DNA of 8,209 nt, taken from assembly GCA_021163085.1 (NCBI GenBank), contig JAGGXL010000103.1, forward strand, positions 1 through 8,209. Reading direction: 5' to 3'. A program made the position numbers and the translations under genes. Source of the DNA: Thermodesulfobacterium sp. (GTDB taxonomy: Bacteria > Desulfobacterota > Thermodesulfobacteria > Thermodesulfobacteriales > Thermodesulfobacteriaceae). Positions 1-5,837 of this stretch are shown here, piece by piece. Below the pieces are notes generated by a model. That model was not told where the DNA came from, searched no databases, and saw only the letters and a list, made by a program, of their open reading frames with translations. Each line of letters starts with the position of its first letter. Within the stretch, counting starts at the first letter, position 1.

Positions 1-1
1 C

Positions 2-124
2 CTTGATTTAAATTTCCTCATTTTGTATTATACTGTCCAATATATTGGGGCAAGGCCACTAGAACAAAAAATAGCAAGAATTATAAAACAATTCAACCGT
101 GTTTCAGGTAAAAATGAGAATTGA
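2..124 (+). CDS. C-terminal tail of an unrecognised protein (5' end outside window)
   Basis: An open frame runs from the window edge to TGA at 122-124 and gives 40 residues. The other two plus frames hit stops almost at once. The tail looks protein-like: a hydrophobic start (LDLNFLILYY), then an amphipathic basic helix containing RPLEQKIARIIKQF, ending in KNEN. The family cannot be recognised from this piece. It ends 39 nt before the preferred ATG of the HEPN-like gene on the same strand, so the two could share a transcript. The short length makes even the coding call uncertain; what argues for it is the composition and the tandem position. Confidence 0.4.
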   Translation, partial: LDLNFLILYYTVQYIGARPLEQKIARIIKQFNRVSGKNEN

Positions 125-163
125 TTTCAATTTGCTGTTTCAAAATTTTTGAAGAGATTATCT

Positions 164-996
164 ATGTCAGATAAAAAAGAAATAAATAAAGAAATTAAAG
201 AAAAGTTTGAGAAATTAAGCAATGAGGTATTCACATTAAGATTAAGATGGAAAGTTTTTCAGTCTTTTTTAAAAATTTTACAAAGTAATGAAAAACTGCA
301 AATACTTAGCACTTTTGCAGTTTCGTCAATTTGGAATGCATTTGTGTATGATCTTGCAATAGGTCTTAGGAGAACACTGCTGGATAAAGATTCAAGAAGT
401 ATAAGCTTATTAAGTATTTTGTATAAGATAAAATCCAACACAGGAGATGTCAATTTAAAAGATGAAGCAGAAAAAGACATAAAAGTTTTAACAAACAAAA
501 ATTCAATATTTGGGAGACTCAAATATATTGTTGATAAATATATTGCTCATTATGATGAAAGTAGAAAACCACAAAAAAAATTCCACTTTCTGATTTATTT
601 AAGAAGCAAGATGAGTTAATCAAAAAATGGCGTTTTAAAATTATTGGGGAACATTTAGTAAATTCAACACCTGTAGTTCAAGAAGAATTTCAAGAAATAT
701 TTGCAGTGCCATGGCTTAAAGGGACCTATCCAGAGCCAGAAAAATTGGTGACTATAGTAAATATTGATTATAGTTATATTAAATTAAGCAACGGTTATAC
801 ATTTTTTGTAGATCCATCACTTCCTAAAGACTTTAGATGGGAAAAGGGAGACGAGATTGTAGTATTTGAAAGTTACAACTATAATAAAGTTCAAAACTCT
901 TATATTCTTTGTAATCTTACAAAAAAACAATGGATAAAGGCTATGCATGATACAGACTCAGGATCCTGGATATGGATTGAGCCTGATGATTATTAA
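164..996 (+). pseudogene. AbiU2-like HEPN-domain protein, interrupted by a -1 frameshift
   Basis: Frame one runs from ATG 164 to TAA 617-619. It is helical and resembles HEPN proteins of the AbiU2 abortive-infection type: W57NAFVYDLAIGLRR70, then DKYIAHYD at 124-131. Frame two is open from 565 to TAA 994-996 and continues naturally as IPLSDLFKKQDELIKKW, the kind of segment expected after the AHxD motif. The frames overlap only at 565-619, where A8 (573-580) forms A AAA AAA in phase for a -1 slip. The joined product would be 277 residues. From about residue 180 it has a Trp/Tyr-rich, probably beta-rich domain that I do not recognise. ATG 164 is preferred over TTG 149 because GAAGAG (151-156) sits 7 nt before it. 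The Arg of the HEPN RNase motif Rx4-6H is absent. It may be a decayed gene, a sequencing indel, or a recoded gene. Family assignment is moderate; the frame interruption is clear. Confidence 0.6.
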
Positions 997-1080
997 AAAT
1001 TGGAAACAAAATTAAGTTAGTAAAGGACTATCCTTAAGGCTATTCAACAGGATACAAATTAATTGATAGAAAAAGAAAAT

Positions 1081-1110
1081 AAAAAAACCGGACGGAAAGT
1101 TCCACCCGGT
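1081..1110 (-). terminator. Rho-independent terminator of the minus-strand interrupted gene
   Basis: Read on the minus strand, ACCGG (1110-1106) pairs with CCGGT (1091-1087). An inner GGA/TCC pairing closes a four-base loop. Seven T follow directly, then more T-rich sequence. The hairpin begins about 10 nt after the stop codon at 1120-1122. The plus-strand side lacks a T-run, so it acts in one direction and does not serve the converging HEPN-like gene. Confidence 0.8.
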
Positions 1111-1119
1111 ACCAAAATC

Positions 1120-1811
1120 TTAAACATGAAGCCTCAAACCTGCACCGTTGTAATTAGATTTAGTTTTCTTCATCTTCTTCAAAATCCTCTTAAGTTTTCT
1201 TCTTTTCTTTAAAAGCTCCTTTAATCTTTCCTCTGCTTCCGCTGTCATGTAAATCTGCTCAGAACCATCTGAAAACTCATTTTCAAGTATGCTTATCTGT
1301 TCCTTAATGTCCTCGATCTCCGCTTCCACACGATCCAATTCTTCCTTTATCTCTCGACTGTCTTCAAAGTAAGAATCCTCATAGTAATCAGAAAAACCAT
1401 ACTACCTGCCATAATCATAACTATAATCATAGTCGTTATAATTCCAGATGTATGGAACATAGTAATCATCATAAACAACAGGAAAGTCAATGTCTAAATT
1501 TTTAACCTTTTCCACTTTTCCATCTGCGGAAATCACATAAAGCCTGTAAGGTAAAGGCTCAAAATGAGGCATTTTCTTAAACTCCTCCCCCTGCAATTTT
1601 TACAGGCTTTTTCAAACATTTCTTCTGTTGAAACGATAAACCTTCTTAAACCTTTCTCTCTCAAATCACAAACCCATAAAGGTCTGTCCACACTTCTCAC
1701 AAAGTAAATCTTTCTGTCCCAATACATTATCAAAGCCCAGCTTTCATTTATTTCTCTGCCAACTTCTATTATAACCTCTCTTGGAAGCCTGTTTTTGCAG
1801 TAAACAAACAT
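1120..1811 (-). pseudogene. Unrecognised Tyr/Asp-rich, coiled-coil protein gene with a frameshift and an internal TAG
   Basis: Three adjacent minus-strand frames appear to be one gene of about 230 codons. Part one starts at ATG 1811 and encodes a Trp/Arg-rich region ending in a CKNC motif. Its frame runs into unrelated-looking sequence and stops at 1533. A -1 shift near the G5 (plus C5 1587-1591) or A5 (plus T5 1597-1601) run joins it to part two, giving CKNCRGEEFKKMPHFEPLP. Part two has a Tyr/Asp-rich stretch ending at TAG 1404-1402. The same frame then stays open for 21 codons with the same composition (YGFSDYYEDSYFEDS) into part three. Part three is a charged helix, probably coiled coil, followed by a Lys/Arg-rich stretch, ending at TAA 1122-1120 ahead of the terminator. 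A TTG at 1338 preceded by AAGGA could start part three separately. No family is recognised. Two independent lesions favour a pseudogene. Confidence 0.6.
1411..1434. repeat. Two tandem 12-bp units in the Tyr/Asp-coding tract
   Basis: ATAATCATAACT (1411-1422) is followed directly by ATAATCATAGTC (1423-1434), sharing the first nine bases. On the minus strand they encode alternating Asp/Tyr/Ser residues just before the internal TAG. Such short repeats can grow or shrink by replication slippage. Confidence 0.55.
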
Positions 1812-1901
1812 TCTAAAGGGTTCTCTTTCTATCCTAACAGCCTCGAAACACTAATTACTTCTTAATTATGTAGAGGTGCTTTATCCCTTTATACATTTAT
1901 A

Positions 1902-1928
1902 TAAAAATAAAAACCTTGTTGGGTTTTT
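1902..1928 (-). terminator. Likely terminator downstream of tRNA-Lys
   Basis: AAAAACC (1909-1915) pairs perfectly with GGTTTTT (1922-1928) around a six-base loop. On the minus strand the hairpin lies about 50 nt past the tRNA 3' end and runs into TTTTTATTTTTA. The stem has only two G:C pairs, so it is weaker than the one at 1081-1110. It is nearly symmetric and might also act on plus-strand transcripts. Confidence 0.55.
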
Positions 1929-1978
1929 AAAAATTGGTGTGGTGTGAATGTGGTAGTGAATAGAAGCTTAATAAATAG

Positions 1979-2051
1979 TGGGCCGTGGAGGACTCGAACC
2001 TCCAACCTACGGATTAAGAGTCCGTTGCTCTACCAGTTGAGCTAACGGCCC
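1979..2051 (-). tRNA. tRNA-Lys (anticodon CUU)
   Basis: All arms can be folded by eye. The acceptor is GGGCCGT/ACGGCCC with discriminator A, the D arm GCTC/GAGC, and the anticodon arm ACGGA/TCCGT with loop CTCTTAA. The T arm is GGAGG/CCTCC with loop TTCGAGT. The anticodon CUU reads Lys AAG codons. The length is 73 nt with no encoded CCA (the next bases are CTA), so CCA must be added enzymatically. A promoter lies just upstream and a hairpin with T-run downstream, so it seems to be transcribed alone. Confidence 0.97.
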
Positions 2052-2065
2052 TATTATCAAATTTT

Positions 2066-2093
2066 AAAATAATATACTCTTAAGATTTGTCAA
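2066..2093 (-). promoter_or_regulatory. Promoter of tRNA-Lys
   Basis: On the minus strand a consensus -35 TTGACA (2093-2088) is followed after 16 bp by TATTTT (2071-2066). The predicted start is a few bases before the tRNA 5' end at 2051. An overlapping TATTAT (2074-2069) is an alternative -10 but leaves only 13 bp spacing. The perfect -35 is typical of a strong stable-RNA promoter. Confidence 0.65.
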
Positions 2094-2225
2094 GCATCGA
2101 TAATTATTTCTAAAAGATTTTTCAGCTCCAGCTCTTGCAGCCTGAAGAGATAAAATTAAAGCTGGGTATTACAGTATTTAGGGTAATGTTTATGGAAAGA
2201 TTTCAAAGTAGCAAAAGATGGTATG

Positions 2226-2254
2226 TTGAAATTAAAGGAAAGATGTTTTAAAAT
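2226..2254 (+). promoter_or_regulatory. Promoter of rnpB
   Basis: TTGAAA (2226-2231), a 17-bp spacer and TAAAAT (2249-2254) form a near-consensus housekeeping promoter. Six bases after the -10 comes G2261, exactly the first base of the RNase P P1 helix. No other good promoter lies between here and engB, so this one probably also drives engB by readthrough. Confidence 0.8.
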
Positions 2255-2260
2255 TTTACA

Positions 2261-2665
2261 GAGGGGTAGGGTTTAAGAGGTGGTTGCTCTGGAAGATCTT
2301 TGAAAAGATCTTCCAGGGAGGAAAGTCCGGGCTCCACAGGGGAGGACGCCGGGTAACACCCGGAGGGAGTAATCCCTGGAAAAGGGCCACAGAAAACAGA
2401 CCGCCAGCGGCTAAGAGAGCTTTAAGCTCTCTTAGTGCGGGTAAGGGTGAAAAGGTGGGGTAAGAGCCCACCGCGCAGGATGGTAACATCCTGCGGCACG
2501 GCAACCCCCGTCCGGAGCAAGGCCAAACAGAGCGCAAGGGTGCCCCGCCCAAAAGCGCTCAGGTAGGCCGCTTGAGGAGAGGGGTAACCCTCTCCCCAGA
2601 GAAATAACCACCGCCCGGGATTATCCCGGGTAACAGAACCCGGCTTACTTAAACCCTACCCCCTC
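2261..2665 (+). ncRNA. rnpB: RNase P RNA, bacterial class A
   Basis: This is the catalytic RNA that removes 5' leaders from pre-tRNAs. The conserved core is plain: GGAGGAAAGTCCGGGCTCC (about 2316-2334) pairs in the P4 region with ACAGAACCCGGCTTA near the 3' end. The RNA is about 405 nt, normal for class A. P1 is a 17-bp helix between 2261-2277 and 2648-2665 with one bulged C. Other long perfect hairpins include CTGGAAGATCTT with its complement (2288-2315), CTAAGAGAGCTT with its complement (about 2411-2435), GGAGAGGGG/CCCTCTCC (about 2574-2597) and CCCGGG/CCCGGG (about 2614-2629). Long, clean helices fit growth at high temperature. T5 follows the P1 3' strand at 2666-2670, so P1 plus the T-run could terminate part of the transcription. 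The engB start codon is 10 nt downstream. Confidence 0.97.
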
Positions 2666-2675
2666 TTTTTGAAAA

Positions 2676-3266
2676 ATGTTTAAACATGTAGAATTTGTTA
2701 AAAGCATCTACAACCTCAAAGAACTTCCACCTCCTAAATTTCCTGAAATTGCTTTTCTTGGAAGATCAAATGTGGGAAAATCCTTTTTAATTAATGCCCT
2801 TCTTAATAGAAAAAAAGTAGCTCGTGTTTCATCAACACCTGGTTTTACCAGAGCTATAAATTTTTTCAGAATTGATCATCAATTTTATCTTGTTGACCTT
2901 CCTGGGTATGGCTTTGCCAAAGCACCAATAGAATTGCAAAAAAAATGGAAGTATTTAGTTGAAGGATACCTTCAAGCAACAAGAGATTTCCGTTTGCTTA
3001 TTTTAATTTTTGATATAAGAAGAGTTCCTGACAAAATGGATAAAAAGTTGGTTGAATTTGTGCAATATATAAAAAAGCCTTTTTGTATAGTTTTGAATAA
3101 AATAGACACTCTTTTTAAAAACGAAATTAAAAAGCAGGTCAAAGTTTATACAGAAAGTTTTAATCTTGATCCACAGTTTTCAATATTTTTAACTTCCTGT
3201 AAAGAGAAAGAAGGAATAGAGCCACTTAGAAAATTTATTTTGAAAAAATTAAAAAACTTAAGCTAA
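2676..3266 (+). CDS. engB: Ribosome biogenesis GTP-binding protein EngB (YsxC/YihA)
   Basis: A TrmE-Era-EngA-EngB class GTPase of 196 residues, the usual length for the family. EngB acts in the cytoplasm in assembly of the large ribosomal subunit and is often essential. All GTPase motifs are visible: G1 GRSNVGKS (29-36), the G2 region TPGFT (54-58), G3 DLPGYG (74-79), G4 NKID (141-144) and a G5-like SCKEKEG (174-180). The ATG at 2676 is right for the family (KHVEFVKSIYNLKELPPPKFPEIAFLGRS would begin normally here, motif at 23-30), although no Shine-Dalgarno precedes it, only T5GAAAA. The gene begins 10 nt after RNase P RNA with no promoter of its own, so it probably depends on readthrough from rnpB. 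Its stop TAA overlaps the stop of the convergent hydrolase gene by 4 bp. Confidence 0.95.
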   Translation: MFKHVEFVKSIYNLKELPPPKFPEIAFLGRSNVGKSFLINALLNRKKVARVSSTPGFTRAINFFRIDHQFYLVDLPGYGFAKAPIELQKKWKYLVEGYLQATRDFRLLILIFDIRRVPDKMDKKLVEFVQYIKKPFCIVLNKIDTLFKNEIKKQVKVYTESFNLDPQFSIFLTSCKEKEGIEPLRKFILKKLKNLS

Positions 3267-4015
3267 ATTTTTAGGGACATCCCGTCGTAACAGGCTCTAA
3301 TTTTTAATCCCAGCTCTTTACTAAGTTCCTGTGCCACTTTAAAAGGATTTGCTCTGATCATGGTCATTCCAAAATGAGTAAGAATTACCTCTTCAGGTTT
3401 TACTTTAGTTAGAAGCTTTTTGACATCTGGAATACTTAAATGTAAAACTCCCTCTTTTGGTGTGTATCTTACGGTATTTATAACAAGGATATTTGCTTCA
3501 GCGAATTCTTTTGCCAATTCCTCAAAATAGGCTGTATCAGTAATAAAACCTACAACTTTTCTCTCAGGAAAATAAAAAAGCAGTCCATAATTTTCTGCAG
3601 TATGCTTAAGTAAACAAGTAGTCTTAAATTTAAAAGGATTTTCCTCATATACAGTGTGCGGTTTTAAAATTTCTATTTTTTTTAGATAATTTCTGAGATA
3701 GGGTAGCAAAATATTTTCCTTTAAAGCACTTTCTGTTAAGAATAAAGTTCCTCTTTTTTTGAATCCTCCCTCTGTAACGGCATCTACAATAACATTTAAA
3801 TCCGCAGAGTGGTCTAAGTGATGATGGGAAACTATTATAGTGCTTATTTTTTCTACAGGTATTTTTCTTTTTGCAAGATGAACCAAAGTCCCTGGTCCAG
3901 GGTCTAAAAGCAAATAGGAATTTTCAATATTTATAATAGTTCCAGCAGATGCTCTTAGTTGCTTAGCAACCACATAACGGGCTCCTGCAGTTCCTAAAAA
4001 AATTATTTCACTCAT
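3263..4015 (-). CDS. Metallo-beta-lactamase-fold hydrolase (RNase Z-like branch)
   Basis: A cytoplasmic metal-dependent hydrolase of 250 residues, starting MSEIIFLGTAGAR. Zinc-ligand motifs of the superfamily appear in order: LLLDPG (36-40), H64xHxDH69 in SHHHLDH, H138 in LKHTAEN, D160 in GFITDTA and H214 in LTHFG. The layout resembles RNase Z-like or phosphodiesterase-type members, but the substrate cannot be told, and neighbours give no clear clue. There is no signal peptide. I chose ATG 4015 over the longer frame from TTG 4051. The protein then begins directly with the first beta strand, and the TTG lies in a likely -35 element. No Shine-Dalgarno is present; the mRNA is probably leaderless. 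It converges on engB with a 4-bp overlap and diverges from the diguanylate cyclase gene. Confidence 0.88.
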   Translation of the reverse strand: MSEIIFLGTAGARYVVAKQLRASAGTIINIENSYLLLDPGPGTLVHLAKRKIPVEKISTIIVSHHHLDHSADLNVIVDAVTEGGFKKRGTLFLTESALKENILLPYLRNYLKKIEILKPHTVYEENPFKFKTTCLLKHTAENYGLLFYFPERKVVGFITDTAYFEELAKEFAEANILVINTVRYTPKEGVLHLSIPDVKKLLTKVKPEEVILTHFGMTMIRANPFKVAQELSKELGLKIRACYDGMSLKI

Positions 4016-4022
4016 GAAATAA

Positions 4023-4051
4023 AGTCTATTAAACTCTTTGACATTTTTCAA
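4023..4051 (-). promoter_or_regulatory. Likely promoter giving a leaderless hydrolase mRNA
   Basis: On the minus strand TTGAAA (4051-4046) is separated by 17 bp from TAGACT (4028-4023), a four-of-six match to TATAAT. The expected start falls at 4015-4016, on the A of the ATG or one base before it. The -10 is imperfect, but position and spacing agree with the lack of a ribosome binding site. Confidence 0.5.
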
Positions 4052-4076
4052 GATTGTGATAAATTTTTGTGGTCAT

Positions 4077-4094
4077 TTTTGAAATTTTTCAAAA
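4077..4094. promoter_or_regulatory. Perfect 8-bp inverted repeat between divergent genes, possible operator
   Basis: TTTTGAAA (4077-4084), two T, then TTTCAAAA (4087-4094). It sits 21 bp before the diguanylate cyclase ATG and upstream of the divergent hydrolase promoter. It could be a dimeric regulator site or an AT-rich palindrome arising by chance. No known operator consensus matches. Confidence 0.3.
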
Positions 4095-4115
4095 TAGCAA
4101 TTTTTCTTTTATACA

Positions 4116-5837
4116 ATGAGAATTTTAGAAAGATTTTCACTAAAAAAATTTTTATTATTTTATTTAATATTTTCTTTTACCATTTTAGTAACGATCTTAA
4201 TAATTGAATTTTTTAGCTTTAGAAATCTTTATTTGGCTGAGAAAAAGAAGCAATTAAAAAATCAAGTTGAAATAGCTTATAAAGTAATTGAAAGTTATTA
4301 TGAGCTTTATAAAAAAGGAGAGCTTTCAGAAAAGGAAGCTAAAGAAAAAGCAAAATTAACTATAAGAAATTTGAGATTTGATAACTGTTATTTTTGGATT
4401 ATTAATACAAAGGGGTTTTCTTCTCGATTAATTATGCACCCCATAATGACAGAACTTAAAAAGAAAACAGCAGATGACCCAATATTTTTACGTTTAAAAG
4501 CTATTGAATTTGGAAAAGATAAAGAAATCATTTTTAAGAAAAAAAGAAATATTTTTGAAGTAATATCTCAAATAATAGAAAAATCAAAAGAAGGTTTCAT
4601 TTTTTACGAATGGGCTAAACCTTTACCTGAAGGTGGTGCAACTAAAGAATTTTATCCAAAGCTTTCTTATATTAAATTTTTCGAACCTTGGGGATGGGTT
4701 ATCGGGACAGGAATTTATATAGATGATATTAAAGCAGAAATGTGGGGGGATATTAAGTTTTTGTTTCTTATTATAGTTTTAGGATTTGGTGCCCTTTTTC
4801 TATTTTTAGTTTTTATAATAAGTAGTTTTAGCAGGGATATTAATAGAATAATAGAATTTATGAGAAGAGCCAGAGAGGAAAATTTTGGTAAGAGAATAGA
4901 TATAAGATTAGATATAAAAAGAAAAGATGAAATCAGAGACATTGCCATAGTATTAGAAAAATTTGCTTGGCTTGAAAAAATTTTTTATACTACAGAAATT
5001 CCTATAGCTTTACTCACAAAAGAAAATAGATTTATAGATTGTAATGAAGCAGCTGCAAAATTATTTAATTATAAATCAAGAGAAGAATTTTTAAAAGAAA
5101 AAAAGTTTACTCCTTGGGAATTAAGTCCACCTTTTCAGCCTGACGGTAGAAGCTCTGTAGAAAAAGCAAAGGAGATGATAAGAATCGCTTTTAAAAAGGG
5201 ATGTAACAAATTTGAATGGATGCATCGTAATAGAACAGGTAGAGATTTTCCGGTAGAGGTTACTCTTATTCCCATAGTTTATAAAGAAGAAAGATTATAT
5301 TGTGTCTGGCGTGATTTAAGTAAAGAAAAAGCACTTTATGATTTATCCATTACAGATCCTTTAACCCAGATTTATAATAGACGTTATTTTATATCAAGTC
5401 TTGAAAATGAAATAGAAAGAGTTAAAAGAGGAGCCCATCCTTTTTCTCTTATTATGGCAGATATAGATAAATTTAAAAATATCAATGATACATTTGGTCA
5501 TTTAGTGGGAGATAAAGTTCTTGTAGAAATGGTTAAATTGTTTAAGGGGAGACTTAGAAAAATAGATATAATTTGTAGATGGGGAGGAGAGGAATTTGTT
5601 ATTCTGCTTCCAGAAACTCCTGTTGATAAAGCTGTTGCAGTAGCAGAAGAGTTGAGAAAAAGTTTAGAGAATATGTATATTGATGAAATAAAAGGGCATA
5701 TTACTGCCAGTTTTGGTGTTGTTGGATACTGTCCAGATGATACAGTAAATTCTATCATTGAAAGAGTAGATGCTATGATGTATAAAGCTAAATTAGAAGG
5801 AAGAAACTGTGTGCGCTCAACTGATAAATGTGAATAA
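4116..5837 (+). CDS. Membrane diguanylate cyclase with Cache, HAMP, PAS and GGDEF domains
   Basis: A 573-residue inner-membrane sensor that makes cyclic di-GMP from two GTP. Membrane segments at about 12-34 and 212-237 enclose an extracytoplasmic single-Cache-type domain (about 40-207). Landmarks are CYFWIINTKG (91-100), MHP (107-109) and EPWGWVIGTGIYIDDI near its end; such domains bind small ligands such as organic acids. A HAMP linker (about 237-285) and a PAS domain (about 287-400) follow. The GGDEF domain (about 408-568) has DPLTQIYNRRYF, DIDKFKNINDTFGH and a canonical GGEEF (490-494). RKID (481-484) is the RxxD inhibitory site, five residues before GGEEF, so product inhibition is expected. 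There is no EAL domain. No Shine-Dalgarno precedes ATG 4116, but the membrane segment fits this start. The 3' end overlaps the sugar kinase gene by 29 bp, indicating co-transcription and perhaps coupled translation. The ligand is unknown. Confidence 0.93.
   Translation: MRILERFSLKKFLLFYLIFSFTILVTILIIEFFSFRNLYLAEKKKQLKNQVEIAYKVIESYYELYKKGELSEKEAKEKAKLTIRNLRFDNCYFWIINTKGFSSRLIMHPIMTELKKKTADDPIFLRLKAIEFGKDKEIIFKKKRNIFEVISQIIEKSKEGFIFYEWAKPLPEGGATKEFYPKLSYIKFFEPWGWVIGTGIYIDDIKAEMWGDIKFLFLIIVLGFGALFLFLVFIISSFSRDINRIIEFMRRAREENFGKRIDIRLDIKRKDEIRDIAIVLEKFAWLEKIFYTTEIPIALLTKENRFIDCNEAAAKLFNYKSREEFLKEKKFTPWELSPPFQPDGRSSVEKAKEMIRIAFKKGCNKFEWMHRNRTGRDFPVEVTLIPIVYKEERLYCVWRDLSKEKALYDLSITDPLTQIYNRRYFISSLENEIERVKRGAHPFSLIMADIDKFKNINDTFGHLVGDKVLVEMVKLFKGRLRKIDIICRWGGEEFVILLPETPVDKAVAVAEELRKSLENMYIDEIKGHITASFGVVGYCPDDTVNSIIERVDAMMYKAKLEGRNCVRSTDKCE

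Noticed and set aside
259..522. Minus-strand frame opposite the HEPN-like gene
   Set aside because: Shadow of the plus-strand gene, which has the recognisable domain.
1024..1040. AAGGA/TCCTT hairpin after the HEPN-like gene
   Set aside because: The stem is only five pairs and no T-run follows, so it does not support a plus-strand terminator.
2114..2251. 45-codon plus-strand open frame before rnpB, ending RWYVEIKGKMF
   Set aside because: It has no ribosome binding site, only late ATGs, and runs into the rnpB promoter. At most it is a gene remnant.
2256..2552. 98-codon minus-strand open frame across rnpB
   Set aside because: It lies inside the structured RNase P RNA; the Pro/Leu/Arg-rich translation reflects the GC-rich helices.
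4015..4051. Longer hydrolase start at TTG 4051, adding 12 residues
   Set aside because: No ribosome binding site, the extra residues precede the first beta strand, and the TTG falls in the probable -35 element.
4715..4948. Minus-strand hydrophobic frame opposite the cyclase gene
   Set aside because: Mirror of the second membrane segment and HAMP region on the coding strand.
5498..5758. Minus-strand frame opposite the GGDEF domain
   Set aside because: The plus strand carries intact GGDEF motifs; this frame is a shadow.
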